DNA of 64,000 nt from Macrosoma leucophasiata (GCA_036365455.1 JAWQUS010000030.1:4650001-4714000), one strand, 5' to 3'. Positions 22,630 through 35,129 are shown, counted from the stretch's first letter. Notes: generated by a model from the letters alone, not told the origin. Made by a program: numbers and translations.

Positions 22630-23768
22630 GTTGCATGTTTCCGAACGTAGACTGGTAGACAGATCACAGCTGCTGCTGACGTTATGATTGACGTTAATTA
22701 ACATTTTACGACATATTTTTCAATTTAAAACCAAAATCCAGGCTTGCAAGGCCGCGGGCATCAGCTAGTAATTATATAAATCAGAGTAAATATTGTAACA
22801 CGACGCGTCAAGTGCTGCCGAACGTTGTAATTAAAACGTGTTAAGCTAACCCGCCAGGTCAGAGCTTTAATTTCCGCGGTGTCAGATCAAATTGAACGCG
22901 TTGCTGTTTTAGACAAGCTGTTGTAAATAGCGCATTTTTATATTTTAAGGTTGTTTGTCATATAAAGATCTGCAACTTTTGTGTTAGCATCTTTTTTACA
23001 CAACTTCAAAATTTAAGCTTAAAATAAAATAAAGAAATTGGTTTTTGATTTTTATCTCCCATCAAAAAGTTTTTTCTTCAAACTTGATGACAACTTACCT
23101 TTTTATGCCCCAAATGCACTGTATTTTTTTTTATTTTTAATGATTATTATTCCCCTTTTTCATAGAATATAAAATAAAAACATAACATTTCAATCAAAAA
23201 TTCTCTAGTCAAAATACCTTGAATTTACGAATATTTAATTAAACATTACACTGGTTTGAAATCATTAAATCTATTTGAGGCCATTACATAAATAAATCTA
23301 AAGAATTGTCACAAAATTTATTTATATCATACAGTTTAAGCAAATATTATATGAACTCTAATGGAAGCATTCACACCTCTCGAGGTGTAAGGATTCATAA
23401 TTTGAGCTCACATTAAGTAATTAAAATTATGTTTAAACACATTAGAACATTCGCTTCAAATGTAAATTTTGATGTACAACCATTTTCTTGGGAGCGTCTG
23501 GGGCGATCGATATAAGCGTTGTGCTTTAAGTTCTTTTATTTTTGATGATTTCGTCATCATAAATAATAAGAAAATGAAAAAAAATTCTAAGAAATCATTT
23601 TAAAAGAGCCGGCTGGTTTTTTTGTCGTTTTTTTAGGCCTTTTAACTCTGCCAGTGAATGACAAAAAATGTCTCCTTTTCTTTTCTCTAAACTCTTTGTA
23701 ATCAATTTGTAAAAGGGGAAATGAGACGTTTACTGATATGTTAAACTTACCTACATTAGTACATTATA
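22630..23768. other. Gene-poor stretch with a Helitron-like 3' end
   Basis: AT-rich. A CTAG-type end preceded by 'aggccgcgggcatcag' is at about 22745-22770. 23620-23740 resembles 47610-47720 ('ctctgccagtgaatgacaaa'), another dispersed repeat. No gene seen. Confidence 0.4.
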
Positions 23769-25055
23769 AAAGGTTGGGAAAAAACTCTTTTCGCATTATA
23801 GTATGTATGAACTTGTAATAAAATCTCTTACTCTTGTAGTATTTGTATCTGACTGGTTTTGGTATCATTGAAAGTTAAAATTTTAAAAAACATAATTCCA
23901 AATTCAAATTAGGCAAATGTGTGATTTTCATTTGTTTTTCGTACTGTCAAGATGAGTGAATCTAATTCAGAAATTCGATACTTTTTAAAATTTTACTACA
24001 AAAAAGGAAAAATGCAAGGCAAGCCGCGAAAAAAAATTGCGATGTTTATGGACCTAGTGCAGTGTCTGTGAGAGTAGCACAAATTTGGTTTAAGCGTTTT
24101 CAATCCGGAAATTTTGATGTCAAAGATGCACCTCGCTCTGGTCGCCCGTATTACGGATAAAATGGATGCCATTTTTGAAAAAGTGGAGCAAGATCGACAA
24201 ATCAGTAGTTACGACGTACTGAAGAACTGAGAATTGATACCAAAACAGTTTTGGCGCATTTGAAAAAAGCTGGGTACAAAAAAAAGCTCGATATTTGGGT
24301 ACCTCACGAGCTCACTGAAAGAAACCTAATGAACCGTGTACTCATTTGTGATTCTTTATTACGACGTAATGAAACCAAATCATTTTTGAAGAAGCTGATA
24401 ACTGGTGATGAAAAGTGGAACACGTACGACAAGGACGTGCAAAAGAGGTCGTGGTCAAAGGCCGGTCAGGCTTCACAGACTGTGGCGAAACCCGGGTTAA
24501 CTTGCAATAAGGTGATGTTGTGTGTGTGGTGGGATTGGAAGGGCATTATTCATTATGAGCTACTACCACCAGGCAGGACTATCGATTCTGAACTCTACTG
24601 CGAACAACTGATGAGATTAAAGGAAGAAGTTGAGAGAAAGCGGCCGGAATTGATCAACAGAAGGGGTGTGGTGTTTCATCATGATAACGCTAGACCTCAC
24701 ACATCTATAGCCACTCAGCAAAAATTAAAAGAGTTTGACTGGGAGGTGTTAATGCATCCGCCGTATAGTGTGCCTGACCTTGCACCTTCAGATTTCCACC
24801 TGTTTCGGTCTCTTCAGAATTCTTTATGCAATGTTAGGTTAGCATCACGAGAGGACTGCCAAATCCACTTGTCGCGGTATTTTGATGAGAAGTCCCAAAA
24901 TTTTTATAGCAATGGGATCATGTCCCTACCTACAAGATGGCAAAAGGTTATCGAACAAAATGGTACATACATACTTTAGTTAAATTTAAATAAACTATAT
25001 TAAAAATGTTTTGAATTATCTTAAAAAATGCGAAGAAACTTTTTCCCCAACCTAA
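23769..25055 (+). mobile_element. Second mariner transposon, decayed
   Basis: The right end reads ccccaacctaa followed by TA (25056-25057) and the left end is TA (23767-23768) then aaaggttggg, so the inverted repeats are the TTAGGTTGG type with the left TT changed. The length of 1287 bp is standard. It belongs to a different mariner lineage from the copy at 14996, judging by termini and protein. Confidence 0.88.
23952..24979 (+). pseudogene. mariner transposase, frameshifted
   Basis: The N-terminal part starts MSESNSEIRYFLKFYYKKGK in one frame and hits stops by about 24070. Fragments of the helix-turn-helix half lie in other frames, and the catalytic half is open from 24251 to 24979. Catalytic aspartates are present in TGDEKW, HHDNARPH and PDLAPSDFH. 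The motif before the third aspartate reads PPYSVPDLAPSD, with one extra valine compared with the usual PPYSPDL, making the last spacing 35 instead of 34 residues. Not functional. Confidence 0.88.
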
Positions 25056-25059
25056 TATT

Positions 25060-25660
25060 TTTATCTTAGTAATATTCTTGTGATTCTTCTATAATTAATT
25101 TATTTAGTTTGTAAATTGACATGTACCTAATACCTATATCAATTGTTTTATATGAGGTGCATATCGATTAATATAAAGAAATTTCTGATTCTGATACATA
25201 TTATTATGAAAAGTCTACTACTATTTTAACCCTATACCATTACCATTCATCAAAGAAAAATATGGGTGCTACTTTGTAAAATAAACTTGAAATTTTTCAA
25301 ATCTATAAATAATTGTGAAGTTGTTAAATTTAGTTTTGTATGAAACGATGTGTATGACTCATTTGTATGCTCTATTGTATACTCACTGCTTTTCCTGTCC
25401 AATAAATAATTATTCAAGTCAAGTCAAAGCACTGTAAAAAGTACTGTATTATCTAAAGTTTGGACCTATCATCTAATTACCAACGGTGCCTTCGTATTCA
25501 CGTTTGCCAAACATTCTTTAAGTAGATTTAAGCCAGAATACTAATGAAGACTTTTAAGACTCTAGAAAGGTTTTTATTACCTCAATTTGAATTGGAGTTG
25601 GCAAACTAGAGCGCAGTGGATTTTATTTGATTTAAAAGATTGTCGTTAAGGATTTCTTTT
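25060..25660. other. No gene seen
   Basis: AT-rich sequence between the mariner and the broken SINE A; no frame or repeat assigned. Confidence 0.4.
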
Positions 25661-25663
25661 AGA

Positions 25664-26020
25664 CACTCACAGTCCCACGCCAGGTATAAACCTGTGTCGT
25701 GGGTGCCGTTATAACTTAAAACAGTTCAATAATACATGATATATCATCACATAAATATACACCTGAACTCAAAATACATACCTAATCTCACCTATATACC
25801 ACACCTATACTCACCTTACATCTTGATATTGACTTAAGTCGCCCGTAAACCGTAGCGAGAACTTCTGTCAAGTCATCCACAACAATACTTACTCCTCTTG
25901 TATAAGGAAATATATACAAAGAAGGTGAAAGAAAAAGCCCTACAAATATTTGTCCCGGTGCGGTTCGCGACATTTTGAATTAAACGATGGTCTCACACCG
26001 CTGGACTAACCGGGTCGTCA
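25664..26020 (-). repeat. SINE family A, split and decayed
   Basis: The tail part is at 25664-25712 ('gtgtcgtgggtgccgtt') and the tRNA-like head at 25938-26020 ('cgctggactaaccgggtcgtc'). The 225 bp between them are not SINE sequence, so something was inserted or rearranged. The B box is damaged by a deletion. Confidence 0.7.
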
Positions 26021-26679
26021 AATTTATTTATTTACCCTCAATTACAATGGATTATATTTCTAAGTCAAAAATTTCATAAAAGACATTGTTTAATGGTTCT
26101 TATCTCATTTCATTTTCCCCACGTAAAATGTTGTGAATTTATGAGATTAGATTTTTTTTTCTTTCTTTTTAAATATATTAATTAATCTTTTTTTTCTTAT
26201 TCATTTATTTTCTTTTTATTATCTTATTATTATTTTCCTTTTTACTGTCGCTTTTTCGTTTCATAAACTTTCAAATCACAGCGATGCTTAAGATAATGTT
26301 TCTTTTCACTTCAAATTTTAACCCTTAAAACTACGTCGAAACGAACAAGACAAACGCCGAAACTGAAAACATGTGAACTGGTGAAACAGAATCAAATCAT
26401 AGGTTTAATTGCCACTTGTACTTTGTGTTTGTTTATTTACAACCAGAGCAACGGGTAAACACATCTTAATGAAATTTCATTGAAGTGGAATTCAATTTTG
26501 TAAATGAAAACGAATTGTTCTCTAGCAGATGCTATTTGAAGGCGTTGTGGCGACCCTATTGCCCTCTAGTAGAGGGATTTGTTTCAGACAACCGAACAAT
26601 GACGGTCAAACCATTCCAAAAAGAGCGGTAGTAAAAAGAACAACACGAGATAGGCTAGGACAAGAGCTGCGGACTGAAG

Positions 26680-27320
26680 GAAGAATTCCTCGCCACTGTT
26701 ATTAGGTTCGGAACGTATAGAGCTAGTACAGAAATTCACGTACCTTGGCAGTACCGTGTCAGAGAATGGAGGGACCGAAGAGGACATCACTTCAAGGATA
26801 GCCAAAGCCCGGGCAACCATTGCGCAGCTGCGACCTATATGGCAATCTAGAAAGCTGACACGGAGAGTAAAACTGAAAATGTTTCGCTCTGATGTCAAAA
26901 CTGTATTGCTTTGTAGTTGCGAGACTTGGAGGGTGACCCAAGACATCACGCGACGAATCTAGGTCTTTATAAATTATACGCCTGGGCATATTCTGGCCAG
27001 AAAAGATCTCCAATGAAGACCTATGGAATCTTTGTCGCGAAACCCCACCACACTCTCAGGAGACCTCCCGACACATTCCTAGACAAGCTCTAGAATGGAC
27101 TCCACAGGGGAAGAGGAAACATGGCCGTCCTAAATACACTTGGAGACGTTCAATAACGGCCAAAATTAAAATTATCGGGCTGACATGGTCCGAGGTGGAG
27201 CGCGCAGCCCAAGACAGATCGAGATGGCGGAGTATTGTGGACGCCCTCTGTTCCACCTAGGGAATATAAAGGAAATAGGACATTAAAGTAAGTCAAGAGA
27301 TGGGCAGAAGCGTCTCGCGA
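26680..27320 (+). pseudogene. LINE family b: C-terminal remnant
   Basis: A frame reads VQKFTYLGSTVSENGG, then RIAKARATIAQLRPIW and KMFRSDVKTVLLCSCETWR, a standard post-catalytic RTE-like reverse-transcriptase segment. After a stop near 26962, more of the tail appears in shifted frames (TWRRS, AAQDRSRWRS-like, DALCS). It is inactive. The 3' end 'gagatgggcagaagcg' recurs inverted at 28409. Confidence 0.75.
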
Positions 27321-28213
27321 TAAAACTACTACTGCGCTCGCCAATCAGCATGCCAAGCGTGTCGATTATTTTTTACTGTGTATTAATGTCCTTCCCAGAG
27401 TAAAGTAAGAGTCCTGAGACGTCTGTGAAACAAAAAAACCTTTGAAACTTCGACTCTACGTTAAATTTGTAGTGCCGTCTGTGAATCTCACCCTAAGAGT
27501 CGAACTTTCAATCCACATTTTGTTGTACGATTTCGTATATTTATAAAACAAAATATATTTATTCTAACGGCCCACCCTGGCTTTACACGGGTTCAATACA
27601 CCTACGTTACTTACAAATTCCGCAATATCCCGTGTTAGTGAGCACCTACGTCCTAAAAAAAACCCCCACACAAAACTTGAAACCCCTTGTTTATGCGATT
27701 TCTTGAAGAGTGAGTGACCTTTCGCTTTCACTATATATTTACAGATTACGTCATCAAAATAACGTCAGATACCTCGTCCATCTCTACGTGCTTAGAAATA
27801 TCCGGAGTAACTTTTCTTATACCACGAAATCCGAGGTTGGACGTCTCGTGACACGGATTTGTACCCAGTAGGTTCATTTCTAAGTGAGTTGGGCGTTTAA
27901 CCCTTGTCCATCATGATTACTATATTTTGTTATGTTTATTTGACCTACATCCTTGCTAACAATTTAGTCTCATCAGGAGTGTTGAGTTGGTATCTTTAAT
28001 TTTTGACAAATATACTGGATAGTTAGAATAATCTAACTAAATAGTTAAATATTTTTATAAACATGCTAGTACCCGTCGATCGTTGCTACGCTACCATTTA
28101 AAAAAAAAGACAGTGGCGCCATCTATCGAAAATTATTCGTACTAACCTTCAAGAGCTCATGCACAACAACTTTGCTAAAGATGAACCTTTGCTAAACAAT
28201 GCATTTGATCATC

Positions 28214-28399
28214 AAACGCATTGTATTTGGTACAGTAGAAACATAGATTTGTATAATAACCCCCTTATTCATAAACGTATTTTAGCTAAAGTGTTGCTAA
28301 TCTCTTTTTTTCTATCCTGCACATTTGATAATACGACTTACAAAGACAAAGCATTCTATAGCTAAAACGTATCTAATGTACGTTTATGAATAAGGGGGT
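28214..28399. repeat. Left copy of a 186-bp duplicated segment with MITE E
   Basis: Holds 46 bp of flank ('gtatttggtacagtagaaac') followed by MITE family E (28260-28398). The same flank plus MITE recurs at 28787-29204 on the other side of a LINE b fragment. Confidence 0.8.
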
Positions 28400-28786
28400 T
28401 ATTATTATACGCTTCTGCCCATCTCTTGACTTACTTAATTTAATGTCCTATTTCCTTTATATTCCCTAGGCGGAACAGAGGGCGTCCACAATACTCCGCC
28501 ATCTCGATCTGTCTTGGGCTGCGCGCTTCACCTCGGACCATGTCAGCCCGATAGTTTTAATTTCGGCCGCTATTGAACGTCTCCAAGTGTATTTGGGACG
28601 GCCACGTTTCCTCTTCCCCTGTGGAGTCCATTCTAGAGCTTGTCTAGGAATATGTTGGGAGGTTTTCTGAGGGTGTGGCCAATCCATGTCTATTTGCGGC
28701 GTCTGATTTGCGAACCGATCGGGGTTTCGCGACAAAGATTCCATTGGTTTTCATTGGAGATCTTTTCTGGCCAGAAGATGCCCAGG
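28400..28786 (-). pseudogene. LINE family b: C-terminal fragment, 5' truncated
   Basis: The minus-strand frame reads MESLSRNPDRFANQTPQID, then GRPKYTWRRSIAAEIK and DRSRWRSIVDALCS, the conserved tail of RTE-like elements. Its 3' end is an ataataata run at 28400-28409. The element is bounded on both sides by the 186-bp duplicated segment, as expected if that segment is its target-site duplication. Confidence 0.75.
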
Positions 28787-29204
28787 AAACGCATTGTATT
28801 TGGTACAGTAGAAACATAGATTTATATAATAACCCCCTTATTCATAAACGTATTTTAGCTAAAGTGTTGCTAATCTCTTTTTTTCTATCCTGCACATTTG
28901 ATAATACAAGTTACAATGACAAAGCATTCTATAGCTAAAACGTATCTAATGTCTAATGTCTTTTCTTGCCGCTAAATGGTAGTGTTCAGCACTATCGTGT
29001 TCCGGTCAGGTGGCAATGTACGGCCCTGTAATTACCGGCATATCACGTTAGGCCTCAGGAATGGTAACGCATCTGCATTTTGACCTTGGTCTTTGTGTGG
29101 GTATCTATAGGCTGCAGTCAACACTTAACATCAATGTGAACTGCATGCTTGTTTGCCACTTCCATAACATTAAAAAATAAATGTACGTTTATGAATAAGG
29201 GGGT
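28787..29204. repeat. Right copy of the duplicated segment, split by retroposon C
   Basis: Flank and MITE E match 28214-28399 until 'cgtatctaatgt' (28952). A 5' truncated family C retroposon (about 28960-29180, plus strand) follows, and then the last MITE bases resume at 29181-29203. So the order was MITE, duplication, then retroposon C. Confidence 0.8.
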
Positions 29205-29239
29205 ATGTATAGAAGTCCTACTCATGAATATAATATGGT

Positions 29240-29515
29240 TGTAAGTAAATAATCCGCATGAAGACCAAAGTAACCGACATAGCCCATCGAATAGCGAAAC
29301 TCAAGTGGCAGTGGGCAGGGCACATAGCTCGCAGAACTGACGGCCGTTGGGGCAGAAGAGTACTAGAGTGGCGACCGCGTACCGGAAGACGAAGCGTAGG
29401 CAGGCCCCCCACGAGGTGGACCGACGACCTGGTGAAGGTCGCGGGCAATCGTTGGATGAGGGCGGCCCAGGACCAGCAGTGGACGTCTTTTGGCTGAAAT
29501 GATGATGATGAAGTA
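29240..29515 (+). pseudogene. LINE family c: C-terminal tail
   Basis: An open frame encodes KVTDIAHRIAKLKWQWAGHI, then RTGRRSVGRPPTRWTDDL and AAQDQQWTSFG, ending in TGA followed by a (TGA)n run, a normal 3' end for this kind of retrotransposon. It is 5' truncated. Confidence 0.7.
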
Positions 29516-29519
29516 AATA

Positions 29520-30120
29520 ATTTTATTATCATTACCACGTCATTACATTAACTTCGATTTCGAAGACTACAAATTAATGCCATCCGTCCGACTAGGTAAT
29601 TTAATTCTTATTTTCTTTTTCCATTTTTTTTTGTTTGCAATCTCAATCCCTTGCGCTTTGAATACTGTGTTCGTGTAGTAAATTGATTATTTTTCATACA
29701 GACCCTGTGGAAATGGACTTGTATTCGCTCCCTCTATCCCTCCAATTATTTGTGGTTACAGGGTACAATAGAATAATCTATTTAATCTTTATTCGTTTCG
29801 TTCATTAGTGGTTGTGGCCGCGTAAATCTTTTTCAACCCGTTTCATTATTAAGGTCTGAAATGAACGAGTTTGTTTTCTAAATTGACATTACAAAAGTAT
29901 GTAAAGCATGGTTTTGAAATTGAAGACAAGTAATGCGTTGATTGGATTCATAAGTCTGTAATAGTACAATAAGTTCTTAGTATTTTATTTCTTAGAAAAA
30001 ACGTTTACCTTTTTTAAATTGACTTCAGGGTTTGACGAGGTTCTATATTCGCCAGTACATATTTTCAGTACTCTGTCAATTAATTATAGACCAATTTTAA
30101 AAATTCTTGTCGTAGGGTTT
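29520..30120. other. No gene seen
   Basis: AT-rich, no frame or repeat recognised. Confidence 0.4.
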
Positions 30121-30125
30121 TTACT

Positions 30126-30402
30126 TGTGGTAGTGCCCCAGCGACGGAGCTCGCGGGCGTAGACACCACCGCATTACCTAATATACATGCCGCTAAATGG
30201 TAGTGTTCAGCAGTATCGTGTTCCAGTCAGGTGGTAATGTACGACCCTGTAATTTCCGGCACAGAGCCATAACACCTTAGGCCTCAGGAGTACTAACGCA
30301 ACTGCATTTTGACCTTGGTCTTTGGTGGTCTATAGGCTGCAGTCAGCACTTAACACCAATGTGAACTGCATGCTTGTTTGCCACTTCTATTACATAAAAA
30401 AG
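30126..30402 (+). repeat. Retroposon family C copy
   Basis: 5' end with 'cggagctcgcgggcgtagac', central block and A-rich end all present, with small deletions. Confidence 0.7.
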
Positions 30403-30602
30403 GGCTACACTTTTATCTGGTCCTATTGCCACTAACTTGGGATCGAACGATCGTATGAAAATGTTTAAATCGAGGTAAAATTGACAAAAACTGTACGGAC
30501 ATGTAGAGTTCTAATATGCAGTAAGTTATAATAAATTGGTTTTCGACTTTTATGTCATATCTACAAAAAATACATTCTCCAAACGCTTTTTTTTTCCTTT
30601 TT

Positions 30603-30800
30603 TTTAGATGGCAAACTAGCATGCAGTTCACATTGATGAGGGATGACTGCAGCCTATAGACACATATACAAAGACCAGAGGTCTTGTGCAGATGCGTTGC
30701 CACCCCTGAGACCTAGGTTGTTATGTCTCTATGATAGTTATTACGGGGCCATATATTACCGTCTAACCGGAGCACCATAGTGCTGAACACTATCATTTGA
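30603..30800 (-). repeat. Retroposon family C copy, partial
   Basis: Minus-strand copy from the A-rich end to 'tagtgctgaacactatcatt'; the 5' foldback is missing and a GC-rich segment follows. Confidence 0.6.
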
Positions 30801-30804
30801 CGCC

Positions 30805-31140
30805 ATCACCACTGGTCTTCGCGGGACGCGGATGTAGCACCGGGACATCCCCCTTTGCTGCAGCTTCTTCTGCCCTGCTGCAGGACGGCGTTTGGCACCC
30901 TCTTGGGGGCTGCGATGGAGGAGGTGGGCAACATGGACTCATGTCACTCGGCTGCAACAACAAAGGGTGGCGGACGTCTCCACCAAGATGACGACGCCCT
31001 CAGTTATACGGCGCAACCATTGCCCTGGCTCTAGCTGGACTTATGGCCGCGCCCCAGGAGGCGCAGGTCGGGTGATTTCAATCCTACCTATCAGCAGGTT
31101 GGGTCGAGTCAAGCTCGTGGCTTTGGCGGCGGATAGATCG
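30805..31140 (+). repeat. GC-rich segment, possible retroelement 5' region
   Basis: Composition is far above the surroundings and similar in style to 49286-49964 and 52030-52500, but without a shared block I can align. Short frames are open by composition only. Confidence 0.35.
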
Positions 31141-31749
31141 GAAAAATACGTGAAAAAGAAAAACTTTAGGCATATTATCTGCCATTTTCTATAACATAAC
31201 CTTTTACACGCCTCGCTGAGTTTTCTGTAATTCTACCAAATAGAATTTAGTCCGAGAATAGACAAGAAATTTTGAAAGTATTTCATTATTCGGTATTATA
31301 CTGACGCCCCGGATTAATCTCCACAGAGGCAGTCCCTCATACAACCCGCATTACATTTATCAACATTCTTTGACACCTTTTACAACTATTAGTAACAATA
31401 AAGTTCATTTAAACACATCCCGCCTCCTGGGCGTGATCGTAATTGTACATTATTACTTTTTATAGATTTTTTGGAAGAGCCCTAATTTTTCATTTTACTG
31501 AGTTAAAGCCTTTGAAGGAGCTGTGAGGAATGCGTTTAGACCCTTGATTTTTTGAGAGCTGTAGTATATATTTAGGAATCCACTTAACTCTTATATTAAC
31601 TTCACGCTTGTCTACCACTTTCACTATGTAAAAATGAAGATGTTTATAGAATTTACTATTCAGTTGGACCCCCTGAGACTCCCACGCTGTGTACACAACA
31701 CTGACTTGCTCCAGGTATTTAAACTGAAATCTGTGATTTATTTAATTTA

Positions 31750-31950
31750 TTACTAGCTGACCCGGAAAACTTCGTATTGCCTCAGAATGAAATAATGTGT
31801 CAAAGGTTTGATAGATACGGACTATTTGTATGGGAAAATGATATTGTGTTTTTTACTATTCCCCTTCGATTTCGTCATATTTTCTAGGAATAAGCGCGCG
31901 CATCCCTACAATGTAATAAATGCTTCCTGTGCGAAGCCGGGGCAGGTCCC
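31750..31950 (-). mobile_element. Helitron-like fragment
   Basis: Begins with the complement of a CTAG-type end ('actagctgacccggaaaac') and contains 'gtcaaaggtttgatagatac', also found at 38808-39040. The far end is not defined. Confidence 0.45.
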
Positions 31951-32165
31951 TACTTTTTATAAAACCACAAAAGTCACATCCAGTAGCTTTATATTCGCAG
32001 TACTGACTTCATGGAATTTAACGATGTTCTCGCTATAAAACTAACTTGCGTAGTAAAAGCATAATTTAAACTAATGACTGCAGTTATTGGCTTTTTAATT
32101 TAGTTGCGTCGTAGGGGGCAAGCATGGAGCTAGGTGTAAAATATTTTTAATTATAAAAACGATTA

Positions 32166-32432
32166 ACTGGCGGTAGACTTCCAGTGTAGACATTCAAAGG
32201 CATCAGCACCACCGCCTTACCTGATCTAGTAGTGTTCAGCACTATCGACTTCCGGTAAGATGGTAATGTATGGCCTCGTAATATAAATATCACAGAGACA
32301 GCAACTAAGGGATGGAAATTCATCTGTATTTTGACCTCTGGTGTTTGTGTAAGGCGTCTATAAGGTGCAGTCATCACTTAACATCAATGTGAGCTGACTG
32401 CATGCTTGGTTGTCACCTTGATTACATAAAAT
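32166..32432 (+). repeat. Retroposon family C copy, diverged
   Basis: Central 'tagtgttcagcactatcgac' and 'caatgtgagctgactgcatg' blocks are visible; the 5' end is degraded. Confidence 0.6.
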
Positions 32433-32502
32433 AGGTCCTATTTCCTTCCATTTCAATACAATGTTTCTTTCCATTTTTCTTTTAATAAAAATGAATTACT
32501 AC

Positions 32503-32810
32503 GTAACTTCACGCCTGTAATCCCCGAAGGGGTAGGCAGAGGTAAATGCATGCATTCAAGCATACATGCAAACACCCACGATTCGCCGGTTACGTTTTGG
32601 CCCATGTAACAGGTGGCGAGCCTGTTGACATCTCCGGGCACATTACCAAACTTTGAGGTACTGGGAAATTTCCAGAAAATGGAAAAATCCCAATAGAACC
32701 AGAGATAAAAGCTTTTTCACCATTATCTCTGATAACCCCTACCCGGGAATCGAACCCAGGACCTCAGCCTAGTAGTAGTGGCCTGCTACCACTAGGCTAC
32801 CGAGGCAGTT
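32503..32810 (-). repeat. SINE family B, complete copy with 16-bp TSD
   Basis: Full-length minus-strand copy. The direct repeats aaaaatgaattactac at 32487-32502 and 32811-32826 are identical, so the insertion is clean and relatively young. A and B boxes are intact. Frames crossing it (32453-32641) are not genes. Confidence 0.92.
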
Positions 32811-33864
32811 AAAAATGAATTACTACTTTCAACAATATCTGATCAGGGTATAGCTGCTTTGTGTCGTCGATGGATCAGGCCGAAGGGAACCTTTGGAAAG
32901 ATGCTATATTATACCCTGAGGGTTTATGGCGGGAATCAGGAAGAAATTGGATGCTACGAAAAGTTTTATCTTCGGTTTGCCCTGCGGCTAAAATCAATAA
33001 AATCTTGCTTCCCTTCTTTCACAGGAGCATTGCGGGTACAGCATCCAACGTTAACAAGTAAACGCGTGGATAGTCTATCAAAGATATTATAAATCAGGAT
33101 ATCTAGCTACATTTTGCAATTTATCTAGCTAGAATCAGCTGTTGGCAATACAGTTTTCGAAGTCGTATTCAAGACTACACGTAAACAACCCCACTAATGT
33201 GCCGGATATTCCTTTTTTTTTTTTTTTTTTTTTGTTATTATGGCATCGCTATTACGCATATTGCCAGTGTCAAGTAAAACGATATTTCATATTCTTAAAG
33301 CAGCGTAAAGGTAGTATAATATAGTCAATCAATTATTTATTAAGTATTAATAAGTATGTCAGTCAAGTTAGTTACAGTCAGTTATTCGAGTAAAGCGATG
33401 GCTACTTTACCAGAAAATTTACAATGGAGTTTTGGAGGCAACCTGAAAGGTCGTGCTTTCGCACTGTTATTCTATTTCACTATACACGGGCACTGTAATA
33501 AACCTATATCAAACAAAATACCACCAACTTTATTTAATATAACTTTTAAATACACTAAGAAAATGAAATAAAATAAGAGCACCATACGCCTCTTTCAAGG
33601 TTCCCGCCAGATATTCCTTGGTGAAGGATATTTCCACTTAAAACATTATTTAGAACATTTCCTTCGAATATTCTATTCTATCAAATTTTGCGATCCCTAG
33701 ATCTGTCTGTTTACAGACAGTCCTTTATTTACTGGGTACGGACAATTAAATGTAGACTCCTTGTTAGGGTTCCTACGTATTAATTACTCTAGCAAGATAT
33801 ACCTACACTGTATATAGTATTATCACTGTCTAAAGAAAACGAACGTGTTAGTGGTATTATATTA

Positions 33865-34170
33865 ACTGCCTCGGTAGCCTAGTGGTAGCAGGCTACTACT
33901 ACTACTCTCTGAGGTCCTGGGTTCGATTCCTAGGTAGGGGGTTAATTAGAGACAATGGTGTAAAGTCCTTTATCTCTCTGGTTCTATTGGGATTTTTCCA
34001 TTTGCTAGAAATTTCCCGGTACCTTGAAGTTTGGTAATGTGCCCGGAGATGTCAACAGGTTTGCCACCTGTTACATGGGTCAAAAACGTAACCGGCGAAT
34101 CGTGGGTGTTTGCTTGAATGCATGCATTTACCTATGCCTACCCCTTCGGGGAATACAGGCGTGAAGTTAC
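33865..34170 (+). repeat. SINE family B copy
   Basis: tRNA-like head, B box (gggttcgattcctag) and the family end 'gggaatacaggcgtgaagtt' are present; a few small insertions. Confidence 0.85.
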
Positions 34171-34379
34171 GTTTGTTACTGTTTGTAGGTACATAAGCTG
34201 CTTACGCCATGGCATTCACGATTAAAGTAAAGATATCGCAAAGTTTTTACCATCGTTAAATATTCATGGATTATTATGGATGAGGTACCTGTCTGCCCGT
34301 CATTATGGAAGTTGAACAGCAACAGTTTTCACTAGTTTTATATTCGCCAAGGCTGAAAGATAATTAAGCTATCTTTTTA

Positions 34380-34755
34380 CTGGTGGTACAGCTCCAGTGA
34401 CGGAGCTCGCGGGCGTAGGCACCACCGCATTACCTAATATACTTGCCGCTATGGTACTGTTCAGCACTATCGTGTTCCGGTCAGGTAATAATGTACGGCC
34501 CTGTAATTTCCGGCACAGAGGCATAACACCTTAGGCCTCAGGAATGGTAACGCATCTGCATTTTGACCTCGGTCTTTGTGCAGTCGTCACTTAACATCAA
34601 TGCGAACTGCATGCTTGTTTGCCACTTTCATAACAATAAAAAATAAAAAATCTTAGTATATCTGCATTCAGACCATTGTTCTTATGTGGATGTATGACTA
34701 CAGTTTTCATTAACCACCAATGTCAACTGCATGCTAGTTTGCCATTTTCATAAAT
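34380..34755 (+). repeat. Retroposon family C copy followed by a second fragment
   Basis: 34380-34645 is near full length. From 34664 to 34755 a second 3' piece of the same family follows directly ('caactgcatgctagtttgcc'). Confidence 0.65.
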
Positions 34756-35129
34756 ACCCGCCGATGCGAATGTCAAATCGTACTTGACTCAATTTTTCAT
34801 TACTCAAAGACAATCTGAAATTCAATGACCGTACCCAGTAAAAACTAGATGACTTCCTGTTAAATACACTGAACTTACCTAATTACTTTTTTGTTCTTTT
34901 CTTCGTTCAAATATTTGTGTGACGTTTTCAAGTCAGGTTGAATGGGAGTTGACTGAAATAAGACTGTTATACTTAAAAGTTTTAAAGGCTATTTGCTTGC
35001 TGGATCAATTTTCCAGTAATTTTCAACCTTTAATGATTATTTTCACCTCTATCATCGCTAGTAATAATTTTATTTGTAGATTTCTAGTTACTGAATTTAC
35101 GTCTCTCTTCTTCGTCTCTCTCCCTTCTT

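Noticed and set aside
28260..28398. A fixed 3-bp target duplication for MITE E
   Set aside because: tca repeats flank the 13329 copy, but the 28260 and 52736 copies do not show matching triplets.
32859..33092. Two overlapping frames of 66-77 codons
   Set aside because: No motif, overlapping in different frames, no support as a gene; I cannot say what it is.
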